DNA of 64,000 nucleotides from Nocardia sp. NBC_01503 (GCF_036327755.1 NZ_CP109596.1:1736001-1800000), one strand, 5' to 3'; shown: positions 44,317 to 53,604, counted from the stretch's first letter. Notes: generated by a model from the sequence alone, not told the origin. Numbers and translations: made by a program.

Positions 44317-45186
44317 CTACGGCAGGTTCACGAATTGAAAGCCGTTGGCCTTCAAAGCGGTCAGGGCGGCGTACATACCGGGTGCGGTCCCGGACCGCGG
44401 CCGGTGCATATGCGCCAGCGAGATACCACCCGGTTTCGCGGTCATCATGTTCGCCTGCACCTGGGCCGCGGTGGAGGTCGCACCGTAATCGGCGTTGAGG
44501 GAGTAGCCGACCGGGGTTTCGCCCAGGTCCTTGACGATGGCCACCGCGAATTCGTCGTAATGCGCTGTGCCGGTGCGGAAGAAGCGCGGTGCGCGGCCGA
44601 CCAGCCGGGTGAGGCGTTCATGATTGCCCCAGACCTCGTCCACCGCCTCCTGCGCCGAGGCGGTGCCCTTGATCTCATAGGCCGCGCGGCCGTTCACCGA
44701 GAGCGGCCGATGCGCGGTGCCGTGATTGGCGAGTTCGAAGAGCGGGTTCGCCGCGAGCTGCGCCGCACGCGCCTGATTCGCGTCGATCCAGCGTTTGTTG
44801 ACGAATAGGGTGGCCGGAAGCTGCTGTGCGATAAGCAGACTCAGTAGATTCTCGTCGACGTCATTATTTCCCGGGCCGCCGCACGCGTCGAAGGTGAGCG
44901 CGAATCGCTTTCCGGCGGCGTCGAAGTCGGTGAGAATTCCGGGGATATCGGTCCCCCACTGCTGCGGCTTCTTCCCGGCGTATTGGGCGGCCACCGCGTC
45001 CGGGTTCAACCCGCCGTGCGCGAGCGGCAGGTTGGCCGGGGCCAGCCCCTTGTCCGTGCGGCTCAGCGGCGGTTCCAGGATGCGATCGTTCCCGCTCGCC
45101 CGGCCGCAACCGGCGGATACGTAACCGGCGGCCATGGCCACGCCGACGGTGAGCAAACGTCTCCGGGAAAGTCCTGCGTCGAGCAC
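44317..45186 (-). CDS. Lipoprotein polysaccharide deacetylase (NodB domain)
   Basis: A 289-residue exported deacetylase likely acting on peptidoglycan or another N-acetylated polysaccharide at the cell surface. The N terminus combines SRRRLL with a hydrophobic stretch and lipobox VSAGC (Cys near residue 27), so it should be a lipoprotein, possibly Tat-exported. NodB motifs: ALTFDACGG (Asp pair variant, second Asp replaced by Ala-Cys), ELANHGTAHRPLS (metal His residues), FFRTGTAHYDE, ISLAHMHRPRSGT. GTG start. 10 bp from the convergent gene. Confidence 0.82.
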   Translation of the reverse strand: MLDAGLSRRRLLTVGVAMAAGYVSAGCGRASGNDRILEPPLSRTDKGLAPANLPLAHGGLNPDAVAAQYAGKKPQQWGTDIPGILTDFDAAGKRFALTFDACGGPGNNDVDENLLSLLIAQQLPATLFVNKRWIDANQARAAQLAANPLFELANHGTAHRPLSVNGRAAYEIKGTASAQEAVDEVWGNHERLTRLVGRAPRFFRTGTAHYDEFAVAIVKDLGETPVGYSLNADYGATSTAAQVQANMMTAKPGGISLAHMHRPRSGTAPGMYAALTALKANGFQFVNLP

Positions 45187-45236
45187 CTGGGCAGGTTATG
45201 CCACCGGGGACCGGGTGCCCAGGATTGAAATCAGCG

Positions 45237-45416
45237 TTATTCGGACCTTCGCGGCCTCGCAACCAATTCACCACCACAATTCGGGCAAACGTAATTCATT
45301 GTTCGGCCGCAAGCTTCGCAGAACGTGCATTCGTACGAGCAGATGACGGCCGGACCGTCCGCGGGCAAATCGACAGCCTCGCAACGTTCGCAGCGCGTCC
45401 GCATCTCCAATGCCAT
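45237..45416 (-). CDS. DUF1272 zinc-ribbon protein (59 residues)
   Basis: A short gene easily missed. Translation starts [20 protein letters not shown] and contains [13 protein letters not shown] and [10 protein letters not shown], eight Cys in CxxC-type pairs, as in the DUF1272 family. It likely binds two zinc ions; function unknown. The ATG has GGAGGT 6 bases upstream. It lies between the deacetylase and the RDD gene. Confidence 0.85.
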   Translation of the reverse strand: MALEMRTRCERCEAVDLPADGPAVICSYECTFCEACGRTMNYVCPNCGGELVARPRRSE

Positions 45417-45538
45417 GTCGTACCTCCGTGTTTCAGTTCTTCCCAGCCCCGGCGCGCCGTCACGCCCGCGGTGCTCCAGACTGTATCGGCCCAGTCACCT
45501 TGTCCGCCGGTAGCCAATCGGCGGCAATCGGGGGGTGC

Positions 45539-45568
45539 CCGGTGCCGCTTCCCCCTTTGCGGCACCGG
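45539..45568 (+). promoter_or_regulatory. Hairpin in the leader of the RDD gene
   Basis: CCGGTGCCGC (45539-45548) pairs with GCGGCACCGG (45559-45568), a perfect 10 bp stem with a 10-base pyrimidine-rich loop, 27 bases before the ATG. It could attenuate or stabilise the mRNA, or terminate the divergent DUF1272 side only if transcription enters from the left. Confidence 0.45.
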
Positions 45569-45595
45569 CCGTTTCGACTCGCAACAAGGAAGTAC

Positions 45596-46405
45596 ATGAC
45601 CTACCCGAACAATCCCTATCCGCCGCAGCAGCCCGGCTACGGCTATCCCCCGCAGCAGCCCGGATACGGTTACCCGCCCCAGGACGCACAGCCCGGTTAC
45701 GGCTATCCGCAGCAGCCCGCACAACCGGGTTACTCGCAGCCGGGTTATCCACAGCAGCAGCCACCGTCGCAGCCCGGTTATCCACAGCAGCCGACCGCAC
45801 AGCCCGGCTATCCACAGCAGGGTGCCGCACCACAGCCGGCCTACGACTACACCCAACAGCCTTATGGCGCACAGCAACCCGGCCAGGGGGGCTACTCCCC
45901 CTACGGCGCACCGCAACTGCCGTACGCGAGTTGGGGTGCTCGGGTGGGCGCGTACCTGCTCGACGCGCTGATGTTCTTCCTGCCCGGCGCGCTGCTACAG
46001 ATCATCGCGTCCACGGCCGGTACGGATTCGCCGGACTGCTCGGCCCTCTACGACAGCGCCTACAGCTCGACTCCCAACTACAGCGCCGGCTGCACCGCCG
46101 GTGGGATGAACGCGCTCGGCGGCATCTGCATGGGCCTGGCGCTGATCCTCTACATCGGCGCGGGTCTGTTCCTGGCCTACCGTGAGGGCACCACCGGACA
46201 GACGCCCGGCAAGAAGATCGTCGGGATTCGCCTGGTGCGTGAGGCCACCGGTCAGCCGGTCGGATTCGGTCTGGCCATCGGCCGCAAACTGCTGCACGTG
46301 GTGGACAGCCTGGCCTGCTACATCGGCTGGTTGATGCCGCTGTGGGACGGCAAGCGCCAGACCCTGGCCGACAAGATCGTCAGCACGATTGTGGTGAAGG
46401 TCTAG
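45596..46405 (+). CDS. RDD-family membrane protein with QPGYGYPPQ repeats
   Basis: A 269-residue protein. The first ~115 residues are a low-complexity Pro/Gln/Tyr/Gly cytoplasmic region with repeated [16 protein letters not shown] units. Then comes the RDD domain: [20 protein letters not shown] (Arg and Asp of the name), a loop with two Cys, a second helix ([20 protein letters not shown]), and [20 protein letters not shown] proteins are linked to ion transport or envelope processes. The ATG has AAGGAA upstream. Confidence 0.88.
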   Translation: MTYPNNPYPPQQPGYGYPPQQPGYGYPPQDAQPGYGYPQQPAQPGYSQPGYPQQQPPSQPGYPQQPTAQPGYPQQGAAPQPAYDYTQQPYGAQQPGQGGYSPYGAPQLPYASWGARVGAYLLDALMFFLPGALLQIIASTAGTDSPDCSALYDSAYSSTPNYSAGCTAGGMNALGGICMGLALILYIGAGLFLAYREGTTGQTPGKKIVGIRLVREATGQPVGFGLAIGRKLLHVVDSLACYIGWLMPLWDGKRQTLADKIVSTIVVKV

Positions 46406-46417
46406 TCAGCTGACATC

Positions 46418-46451
46418 GTGGATCCCGGCCAAAAGCACGCCGGGATGACGG
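46418..46451 (+). repeat. Short palindromic REP-like repeat, copy C
   Basis: GTGGATCCCGGCC-aaaagcac-GCCGGGATGACGG, 12 bp after the RDD stop. Confidence 0.8.
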
Positions 46452-46499
46452 GGCCGGGCCGACTCGAAATGACGAGGCCCCGGCCCGGTACGAAACAGC

Positions 46500-46530
46500 G
46501 TGGCCCGCAGCGGAATCCGCTGCGGGCCAC
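46500..46530. terminator. Bidirectional terminator hairpin
   Basis: GTGGCCCGCAGCGG and CCGCTGCGGGCCAC form a perfect 14 bp stem with loop AAT, between the convergent RDD and citA genes. Confidence 0.75.
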
Positions 46531-46570
46531 GAACTGTATGGGGGTGTTGCCTATTCGGCGCGCACCGAAA

Positions 46571-47710
46571 TCACTTGCGGACGACGGTGTCCCAGCCGAC
46601 CACGGTCTCGGGCAGGCGCGGGGCCGGACCGGTGTAGATGGCGGCGGGGCGGACCAGCTTGCCGAGCTTCTTCTGCTCCAGGATGTGCGCACACCAACCG
46701 GCGGTGCGACCACAGGTGAACATGGCGGGCATCATGTGCGCCGGCACCTCGGCGAAGTCCAGGATGACCGCGGCCCAGAACTCGACATTGGTCTCGATGG
46801 CGCGGTCCGGGCGACGCTCACGCAGCTCGGCCAGGGCGGCCTGCTCGAGCGCGGCGGCGACCTCGTAGCGCGGGGCGGCCAAGCGCTTGGCGGTGGCGCG
46901 CAGCACGCGGGCGCGCGGATCCTCGGCCCGGTAGACCCGGTGACCGAAGCCCATGAGCTTCTCCTTGCGGTCCAGGATGCCCTTGACCAGCGCACGGGCG
47001 TCACCGGACTGTTCGACCGCTTCGATCATGGGGAGCACACGGGCCGGAGCGCCACCGTGCAGCGGGCCGGACATGGCACCGATCGCGCCGGAGAGCGAGG
47101 CGGCCACATCGGCGCCGGTGGAGGCGATGACGCGGGCGGTGAAAGTGGAGGCGTTCATACCGTGCTCGGCCGCGGAGACCCAGTAGGCGTCGATGGCCTC
47201 GGTGTGCTTGGGGTCCGGATCACCCTTCCAGCGGGTCATGAACCGCTCGGTAATGGTGGTGCACTCGTCGATCTTCCGCTGCGGTACGGCGGGCTGGTAG
47301 ATACCGCGCGCCGACTGCGCGACATAGGACAGCGCCATCACCGAGGCACGCGCGAGATTGTCGCGCGCGGTGTCGTCGTCGATATCCAGCAGCGGCTGGT
47401 AGCCCCAGATCGGGGCGAGCATGGCCAGGCCGGCCTGCACGTCGACGCGGACATCGCCGGTGTGAATCGGCAGCGGGAACGGCTCGGCGGGCGGCAGTCC
47501 GTGCCCGAACTCACCGTCCACCAGGAGGGACCAGACATCACCGAAGGTGACCCGGTTCGCGACCAGGTCTTCGATGTCGACGCCGCGGTACCGGAGCGCG
47601 CCACCATCCTTATCCGGTTCGGCGATATCGGTGGTGAATGCCACCACGCCTTCGAGACCGCTGACGAAATCAGCTGGGATGACAGGGCTGGCCGCAGCGC
47701 TGGCAGTCAT
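46571..47710 (-). CDS. citA: Citrate synthase 2 (CitA)
   Basis: A 379-residue citrate synthase of the CitA type condensing acetyl-CoA and oxaloacetate. Family residues: AAEHGMNASTFTARVIASTG (His), GPLHGGAPARVLPM, MGFGHRVYRAEDPRA (His and Arg), and the catalytic Asp in NVEFWAAVILDF. It lacks the N-terminal part of GltA2. The ATG at 47710 follows AAGGAGA. It matches M. tuberculosis CitA (Rv0889c). Divergent from pdxH. Confidence 0.93.
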   Translation of the reverse strand: MTASAAASPVIPADFVSGLEGVVAFTTDIAEPDKDGGALRYRGVDIEDLVANRVTFGDVWSLLVDGEFGHGLPPAEPFPLPIHTGDVRVDVQAGLAMLAPIWGYQPLLDIDDDTARDNLARASVMALSYVAQSARGIYQPAVPQRKIDECTTITERFMTRWKGDPDPKHTEAIDAYWVSAAEHGMNASTFTARVIASTGADVAASLSGAIGAMSGPLHGGAPARVLPMIEAVEQSGDARALVKGILDRKEKLMGFGHRVYRAEDPRARVLRATAKRLAAPRYEVAAALEQAALAELRERRPDRAIETNVEFWAAVILDFAEVPAHMMPAMFTCGRTAGWCAHILEQKKLGKLVRPAAIYTGPAPRLPETVVGWDTVVRK

Positions 47711-47810
47711 GTTGTGACTCTCCTTGCAAATCGGGCTGCCCGATCCATGGGCAGCCACGCCGATCACCTAGACCTTAACGCGCGCATTACTGCGGAGTAA
47801 CGTCTGGCCC

Positions 47811-48536
47811 ATGCCCGACCAGGAGAATTACGCCACTCCCGACCTCGATATCGCGGCCCTGCGCGTGGAGTACGGAGTCGACGCCGGGGACAATCATCCG
47901 GGCCTGGAGACCGACCTCGACGAGAGCTGGCTGGCGGACGGCTGGGAACCGTTGCTACGCAACTGGATCGAGCACGCCACCAGTGCCGGACTGACCGATT
48001 CCAATGCCATGGTGCTGGCCACCGTAGAGATCACGGAATCGGGTCCGAAACCGTCCTCTCGAACCGTGCTGTGCAAAGGACTGTCCCCCGAGGGTGTGAC
48101 TTTTTACACGAATTACGAATCGTTCAAAGGACGGCAACTCACCGCGACGCCGTACGCGTCGGCGACTTTCGTCTGGCCCGCGCTCGGCAGGCAGATCACC
48201 GTGCGCGGTCCGGTGCGGCGGGTCGCGCCGGAGACCACCGCGATCTACTGGCAGTCCCGCCCGCGGGGTTCGCAGCTCGGGGCGTGGGCCTCACTGCAAT
48301 CCCGGCCGATCGCCTCGCGGGAGGAGCTGGATCGTCAGCACACCCAGGTGACCTCGCGTTTCGAGGGCGTCGATTCGATTCCGGTGCCGCCGCAGTGGGG
48401 CGGATTCCTGCTCGAACCGGAGTACGTGGAGTTCTGGCAGGGTCGCCGCAGCCGCATGCACAATCGCCTCCGCGTCATTCTGGAACCCGGCAATACGGAC
48501 GTCTCCGCCATGAAGGTCGAGCGTTTGCAGCCCTGA
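47811..48536 (+). CDS. pdxH: Pyridoxine/pyridoxamine 5'-phosphate oxidase PdxH
   Basis: A 241-residue FMN enzyme making pyridoxal 5'-phosphate. Features: [40 protein letters not shown] with KGRQL (FMN and substrate contacts), [13 protein letters not shown] and the C-terminal [16 protein letters not shown]. Longer N terminus than the E. coli enzyme, as usual in actinomycetes. It supplies the cofactor used by SerC in the same window. Divergent from citA. Confidence 0.93.
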   Translation: MPDQENYATPDLDIAALRVEYGVDAGDNHPGLETDLDESWLADGWEPLLRNWIEHATSAGLTDSNAMVLATVEITESGPKPSSRTVLCKGLSPEGVTFYTNYESFKGRQLTATPYASATFVWPALGRQITVRGPVRRVAPETTAIYWQSRPRGSQLGAWASLQSRPIASREELDRQHTQVTSRFEGVDSIPVPPQWGGFLLEPEYVEFWQGRRSRMHNRLRVILEPGNTDVSAMKVERLQP

Positions 48537-48645
48537 CCAGCATGATCGCAATACTTCGGCTCGTGGGGTTTCTCACTCTCGAATCATGGGACGACCATGA
48601 ATAAAGGCTAGTCGCACAGCAATTCATCCCATTAATGTCACGGCG

Positions 48646-49926
48646 GTGAAGCTGCTCGCCGATATAACCCCCTTACGCAACGCCGATTACCGGAGGCTCT
48701 GGACCACCGGCATCGTCACGGTGATCGGCGCGCAGCTCTCGGTAGTGGCGGTGCCCAAGCAGCTGTACGACATCACGCACAGCTCCTCCTATGTCGGACT
48801 GGCCGGACTCTTCGGCTTGATTCCGCTCATCGTGTTCGGCCTGTGGGGCGGTGCGCTCGCCGATGTGATGGACCGGCGCAAACTGCTGCTGATCACCAGC
48901 GCGGGCACCGGCCTGACCGCGCTGGCCTTCTGGGGGCAGGCCGCGGCCGGGCTGAACAATCCCTGGCTGATCCTGATCCTCTTCTCGGTGCAGCAGGCGT
49001 TCTTCGCGGTGAATCAGCCCGCGCGCAGCGCCATCTACCCCCGCCTGCTACCGGAAGATCAACTGCCCGCGGCCAATTCGCTCTCCATGACGGTCATGCA
49101 GTTCGGCGCCATCGCCGGGCCCGTGGTGGCGGGCATGCTGATTCCGGTCAGCGGTCTGTCCACGCTGTATCTGCTGGACTCCATCGCCCTGCTGGCCACG
49201 CTGTGGGCGACCTGGAAACTGCCGCCGATCCCGCCCACCGGCGAGGCCCGCCGCGCCGGATTGCGTGAGGTCCTGGACGGCTTCGTCTACCTGGCGACCC
49301 AGCGAATCCTGTTGGCGTCCTTCGCCGTCGACGTGGTGGCCATGGTCTTCGGTATGCCGCGCGCACTGTTCCCGCAGATCGCGCAGGACAGCTTCGGCGA
49401 TACCGCCAGCAGCGGTCACGCCCTGGGCCTGTTGTTCGCGGCCATGTCGGTGGGTGCGGTGCTGGGTGGCGTCTTCTCCGGCTGGCTGTCGCGCATCCGC
49501 AGGCAGGGCTTGGCCGTTGTGGTGCTGATCGTGCTGTGGGGCATCGGCATGGTGGGCTTCGGCCTGGCGGTCGGCGCGGCCGGGCACAGTCTGAGCACGA
49601 CGGTGGCACTGTGGATCGCGTTCGCGTCCCTGGCCTTCGGCGGTGCGGTCGATATGTTCTCGGCGGCGCTGCGCACCACCATGTTGCAGTCGGTGGCCAC
49701 CGATGAGATGCGCGGCAGACTGCAGGGCGTATTCATCGTGGTGGTCGCGGGCGGACCCCGAATCGGTGATGTTGCACACGGTTTCGCGGCAGCGGCCGTG
49801 GGTACCGCCGCGGCGGCCGCGGGCGGTGGGGTGCTGGTGGTGATCGGAATGGTCGTCGCGGCGCTGATCTTCCCGGCCTTCGTCCGCTACCGGGTGGCAC
49901 GCGCGCACGCCGAAATCCCCGCCTGA
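48646..49926 (+). CDS. Major facilitator superfamily exporter (MFS_3 / EntS-like)
   Basis: A 426-residue transporter with about 12 hydrophobic helices. It begins LRNADYRRLWTTGIVTVIGA, and the intracellular loop GGALADVMDRRKLLL matches the MFS signature after TM2. The layout is that of drug or siderophore exporters of the MFS_3 group (EntS, Tap). GTG start. A substrate cannot be inferred; no siderophore genes are nearby. Confidence 0.85.
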   Translation: MKLLADITPLRNADYRRLWTTGIVTVIGAQLSVVAVPKQLYDITHSSSYVGLAGLFGLIPLIVFGLWGGALADVMDRRKLLLITSAGTGLTALAFWGQAAAGLNNPWLILILFSVQQAFFAVNQPARSAIYPRLLPEDQLPAANSLSMTVMQFGAIAGPVVAGMLIPVSGLSTLYLLDSIALLATLWATWKLPPIPPTGEARRAGLREVLDGFVYLATQRILLASFAVDVVAMVFGMPRALFPQIAQDSFGDTASSGHALGLLFAAMSVGAVLGGVFSGWLSRIRRQGLAVVVLIVLWGIGMVGFGLAVGAAGHSLSTTVALWIAFASLAFGGAVDMFSAALRTTMLQSVATDEMRGRLQGVFIVVVAGGPRIGDVAHGFAAAAVGTAAAAAGGGVLVVIGMVVAALIFPAFVRYRVARAHAEIPA

Positions 49927-50023
49927 ACGCCTTATAAGAATTTCCCAAGGAAGTCGTAAAGACGCCCCCCTAATTTCATCTGCATCACCAGCACACGCTC
50001 TACGGGATGCACGGGGAAACATC

Positions 50024-50383
50024 ATGAAGAAGGCAATCACCGCCACCATCGCCATGGCCGCAATCGGCTTCGCGGGCCTCATCGTTCCGGCCCAGGCGAA
50101 CGCCTCCGGCACCGCCTGGGGTGCGATCGCCGTCTCCGACGAGGGCAATTGGCATGCCTCCTGGAACTATTCGACCAAAGAGGATGCGAAGTCCGAGGCG
50201 CTGAACCGCTGCAACGGCCACAACTGCGAGGTGCTGGTGGCCTTCACCGACTGCGGTTCGATCAGCCACTCCAAGAGCCAGCACCAGTACGTGGGCCGCT
50301 ACGGCGCGACCCGCGAGGAGGCCGAGGACCGCGCCCGCGTGGCCTTCGATTCGGTGATCATCAAGACCGTTTGCAACGACTAG
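50024..50383 (+). CDS. Secreted DUF4189 protein
   Basis: A 119-residue exported protein. The signal peptide (AITATIAMAAIGFAGLIVPA) is cut after ANA or nearby. The mature part is a DUF4189 domain: WGAIAVSDEGNWHASWNYST, EALNRCNGHNCEVLVAFTDC and GRYGATREEAEDRARVA, with four Cys likely bonded. Function unknown. The start follows GGGGAAA. Confidence 0.87.
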   Translation: MKKAITATIAMAAIGFAGLIVPAQANASGTAWGAIAVSDEGNWHASWNYSTKEDAKSEALNRCNGHNCEVLVAFTDCGSISHSKSQHQYVGRYGATREEAEDRARVAFDSVIIKTVCND

Positions 50384-50402
50384 CCACCATCTGCGGGACG
50401 AC

Positions 50403-50438
50403 CGGCGCGGTTCATGCTCATAGCGCATAACCGCGCCG
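50403..50438 (+). terminator. Terminator after the DUF4189 gene
   Basis: CGGCGCGGTT (50403-50412) pairs perfectly with AACCGCGCCG (50429-50438), with an inner ATGC/GCAT extension, 20 bp after the stop. Confidence 0.65.
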
Positions 50439-50585
50439 ATCCTCACATCGCGACCATGTGACTGTGAGGTAGCAAAGGGACACCCTCGTTAGTCGGGCTT
50501 ACCGGACAGCGACTAGCGTTGAAGCAAGCGCGTCGTGCGCCACCGCGCCGAAGCCTATGGTTTCAAGCCTGAGAGGGATCCTTCC

Positions 50586-51899
50586 GTGCCCGCTGAGAAC
50601 ATCATCAACGTCGACGACGACGCCAAGCCGGTGCTTAGCTACCCCGGCGGTGAGTACCCGATGACGGTCGCCAAGGCCGTCGAGGGCAACGACGGGATCG
50701 ACCTGGGCAAGCTGCTCGCCAGCACCGGGTACGTGACCTATGACCCCGGTTTCATGAACACCGCGTCGACCAAGTCGGCGATCACCTACATCGACGGTGA
50801 AGCCGGCATCCTGCGCTACCGCGGCTACCCGATCGAGCAGCTGGCCGGTAAGTCGACCTTCATCGAGGTCAGCTACCTGCTCATCTACGGTGAGCTGCCG
50901 ACCCAGGCCCAGCTCGACGACTTCACCGACCGGATCCGCCGGCACACCCTGCTGCACGAGGATCTGAAGCGCTTCTTCGACGGCTTCCCGCGCAACGCGC
51001 ACCCGATGCCGGTGCTCTCCTCCGCGGTGAACGCGCTGTCGGCCTACTACCAGGATTCGCTGGATCCGCGCGATCCCGAGCAGGTCGAGCTCTCCACCAT
51101 TCGACTACTGGCCAAGCTGCCGACCATCGCGGCCTACGCCTACAAGAAGTCGGTCGGTCAGCCGTTCCTGTACCCGGACAACTCGCTGAGCCTGGTCGAG
51201 AACTTCCTGCGCATGACCTTCGGCTTCCCGGCCGAACCGTACGAGGTCGACCCCGAGGTCGCCGCGGCGCTGGACATGCTGCTCATCCTGCACGCCGATC
51301 ACGAGCAGAACTGCTCGACTTCGACTGTGCGCCTTGTCGGTTCGTCCGATGCCAACCTGTTCACCTCCGTCTCCGGCGGTATCAACGCGCTCTGGGGTCC
51401 GCTGCACGGCGGCGCCAACCAGGCCGTGCTGGAGATGCTGGACGAGATCAAGGCGAACGGCGGCGACGTCAAGGAGTTCGTGCGCAAGGTCAAGAACAAG
51501 GAAGACGGCGTGAAGCTCATGGGCTTCGGACACCGCGTCTACCGCAACTACGACCCGCGCGCGGCTCTGGTCAAGAATGTCGCCGATACGATTCTGCAGA
51601 AGATCGGCGGCGACGATCAGCTGCTCGATATCGCCAAGGCCCTGGAAGAGGCCGCGCTGACCGATGAGTACTTCATCGAGCGTCGCCTGTACCCGAACGT
51701 CGACTTCTACACCGGCGTCATCTACCGCGCCATGGGCTTCCCGACCCGCATGTTCACCGTGCTGTTCGCCATGGGCCGACTGCCGGGCTGGATCGCGCAC
51801 TGGCGCGAAATGCACAGCGAGCCTTTGAAGATCGGCCGTCCGCGGCAGATCTACACCGGCCACGCCGAGCGCGACTACCGCGGCATCACCGAGCGCTGA
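50586..51899 (+). CDS. gltA2: Citrate synthase GltA2
   Basis: A 437-residue type II citrate synthase, the main TCA-cycle entry enzyme. Catalytic segments: ILHADHEQNCSTSTVRLVGS (His), WGPLHGGANQAVLEML, MGFGHRVYRNYDPRA (His/Arg) and YPNVDFYTGVIYRAMG (Asp). The N-terminal TITY-like domain (STGYVTYDPGFMNTASTKSA) is present. It aligns closely with M. tuberculosis GltA2 (Rv0896, 431 residues). The GTG at 50586 has GAGAGGGA 8 bases upstream; the open frame to 50535 is less likely. A terminator follows. Confidence 0.95.
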   Translation: MPAENIINVDDDAKPVLSYPGGEYPMTVAKAVEGNDGIDLGKLLASTGYVTYDPGFMNTASTKSAITYIDGEAGILRYRGYPIEQLAGKSTFIEVSYLLIYGELPTQAQLDDFTDRIRRHTLLHEDLKRFFDGFPRNAHPMPVLSSAVNALSAYYQDSLDPRDPEQVELSTIRLLAKLPTIAAYAYKKSVGQPFLYPDNSLSLVENFLRMTFGFPAEPYEVDPEVAAALDMLLILHADHEQNCSTSTVRLVGSSDANLFTSVSGGINALWGPLHGGANQAVLEMLDEIKANGGDVKEFVRKVKNKEDGVKLMGFGHRVYRNYDPRAALVKNVADTILQKIGGDDQLLDIAKALEEAALTDEYFIERRLYPNVDFYTGVIYRAMGFPTRMFTVLFAMGRLPGWIAHWREMHSEPLKIGRPRQIYTGHAERDYRGITER

Positions 51900-51924
51900 G
51901 CCCGGTCGCGTAATACCTGACATC

Positions 51925-51957
51925 GAACCCGCTTCCGGCACAACGGAGGCGGGTTTC
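51925..51957 (+). terminator. Rho-independent-like terminator after gltA2
   Basis: AACCCGCTTCCG (51926-51937) and CGGAGGCGGGTT (51944-51955) form an 11-12 bp stem with one mismatch, loop GCACAA, followed by TTCGTCGTTG. Confidence 0.75.
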
Positions 51958-52048
51958 GTCGTTGTGGAAGCCGTTCCGCCGACAGGGTTTCGGTTCTGCA
52001 AGGACTTGTTAAGAAGATCATCAGTGCCGCCGGGCAAAGTAGTTCTCA

Positions 52049-52345
52049 CGAGATCGAGACGATCTCGACCGGGGGGGGAACGTCACCGGGGAGGGTGGCG
52101 GCGGTACCGGGGGGACGTCACTTGGGAGGGTGACGAATCGGAGGGGACGTCACCGGGGAGGGTGACAAAACCGGGGGGACGCCATCGGGGGGTGGCGGTA
52201 CCCGGGGGGGAGCGCCATCCGGGGGGATGGCGGAGTCCGGGGGGCGGCGAAGCGCGGGGAGGCGCGACGCCGGGGAGGGACCGCAGGGGCGAGTGGCGTC
52301 ACCCGAAGGAGTTCGGGGGCGGGTGACGCCACCCGGGGGAAAATC
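52049..52345. repeat. Array of tandem G-rich hairpins upstream of eis
   Basis: About seven short stem-loops in a row. It starts with CGAGATCG-AGA-CGATCTCG (52049-52067) and includes GTCAC-ttgggagg-GTGAC, GTCACC-ggggag-GGTGAC, CGCCATC/ATGGCG and GTGGCGTCACCC/GGGTGACGCCAC (ending ~52337). Units are separated by CCGGGGGG-type runs, giving more than ten runs of four or more G on the plus strand. The rest of the 484 bp gltA2-eis gap holds only the gltA2 terminator and the eis start region. Confidence 0.75.
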
Positions 52346-52383
52346 GAATGCGCCCGGGTTCGGATTCATGGGATGGTCGAACC

Positions 52384-53589
52384 ATGGCACTTGCGAATGG
52401 CATCATCCTGCGTTCGGCCACCGAGAGCGACTTTCCCGCCATCATCGAACTGGCCGAGGTCTGCTTCGGTATGCGCTACGACAAGCCCGAAGTCGACAAT
52501 ATCCCCGACCTGTTCCCGGTCGAGCGCGCGATCGTCGCGGTCGACGACGGGCAGATCGTCGGCCATACTGTGGACACCACCATGACGGTCACCGTGCCCG
52601 GTGAGGGCACCATCCAAGCCTGTGGCGTCTCCTCGGTGACGGTCGCGCCCACACACCGCCGGCGCGGCATTCTGCGCGCGCTCTACACCGAGCAGCACGC
52701 GCGCACCGAGGCCGAGGGTGTTCCGCTCACCATGTTCACCGCCAGTGAGGGCACCATCTACGGCCGCTTCGGCTACGGTCCGGCCACTACGGCGAATACG
52801 GTCACCATCGACCGCAAGCGGGCCGAATTCCGTTCCGATACACCGGATCCCGGTGGCGTGCGGACCGCGAAGCTCGCCGACTCACACGACCATATCCGCG
52901 AGGTCTACGATCGCTGGCGGCGACTGGTACCCGGCGGCCAGGCGCGGCCGGACGCCAATTGGAATATCTGGTTCGCCGATCCGGAGCGCTATCGCGATGG
53001 TTCGTCCACCCTCTTCGTGCTGACCCATCCGGACGGTTATGTGCTCTACCGCCGTCAGTGGCGCGAGCACGAGTCGGTGGCCACCATCGCCGAATTCCGC
53101 GCGGTCACCCCGGAGGCGCATATCGCGCTGTGGCGGGTGCTGCTCAGCCTCGATCTGCTGAACAAGGTGGAGGCGGAACTCACCGATGACGATCCACTGC
53201 CGTGGCTGGTGACCAACCCGCGGCTGGTTCGCGTCACGGACCGCAATGACGGACTGTGGGCGCGGATCATGGATGTGCCGAAGGCTTTGTCCGCCCGCAC
53301 CTATCGCTCCGATCTGGATATCGTTCTCACCGTGCAGGATCCGTTCCGCGATGCGGGCGGGAACTTCGCGCTGCGGGTGCGCGACGGGGTGGCCGAATGC
53401 GCGCCCACCGGGCGCTCGGCGGATCTGGAACTCGGCATCGATGTATTGAGCAGCCTGTACTTCGGCGCGCATCGGGCGCGAGTCTTCGCCGCCGCCAACC
53501 GAATTCAAGCGAAGGATGCGGCAGTGCTGCGCGCCTTCGACTCCGCTTTCGTCGGCGATCGTGATCCGGAGTTGGGCTGGTTCTTCTGA
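52384..53589 (+). CDS. eis: Eis-family GNAT N-acetyltransferase
   Basis: A 401-residue acetyltransferase with the Eis layout: two GNAT domains and a C-terminal sterol-carrier-like domain. The acetyl-CoA motif is VSSVTVAPTHRRRGILRALY (V-x-V-x-P-x-RRRG), followed by FTASEGTIYGRFGYGPAT. The chain ends in aromatic residues (GWFF), whose carboxylate serves as catalytic base in M. tuberculosis Eis (408 residues). Eis enzymes acetylate aminoglycosides and protein lysines. The ATG lies 38 bp after a G-rich hairpin array. Confidence 0.88.
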   Translation: MALANGIILRSATESDFPAIIELAEVCFGMRYDKPEVDNIPDLFPVERAIVAVDDGQIVGHTVDTTMTVTVPGEGTIQACGVSSVTVAPTHRRRGILRALYTEQHARTEAEGVPLTMFTASEGTIYGRFGYGPATTANTVTIDRKRAEFRSDTPDPGGVRTAKLADSHDHIREVYDRWRRLVPGGQARPDANWNIWFADPERYRDGSSTLFVLTHPDGYVLYRRQWREHESVATIAEFRAVTPEAHIALWRVLLSLDLLNKVEAELTDDDPLPWLVTNPRLVRVTDRNDGLWARIMDVPKALSARTYRSDLDIVLTVQDPFRDAGGNFALRVRDGVAECAPTGRSADLELGIDVLSSLYFGAHRARVFAAANRIQAKDAAVLRAFDSAFVGDRDPELGWFF

Positions 53590-53604
53590 GCTTGGACGAA
53601 AACA

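Noticed and set aside
52118..52390. Pro-rich 90-codon minus-strand frame within the G-rich array
   Set aside because: It is the translation of the hairpin repeats themselves, with no ribosome site and no homology.
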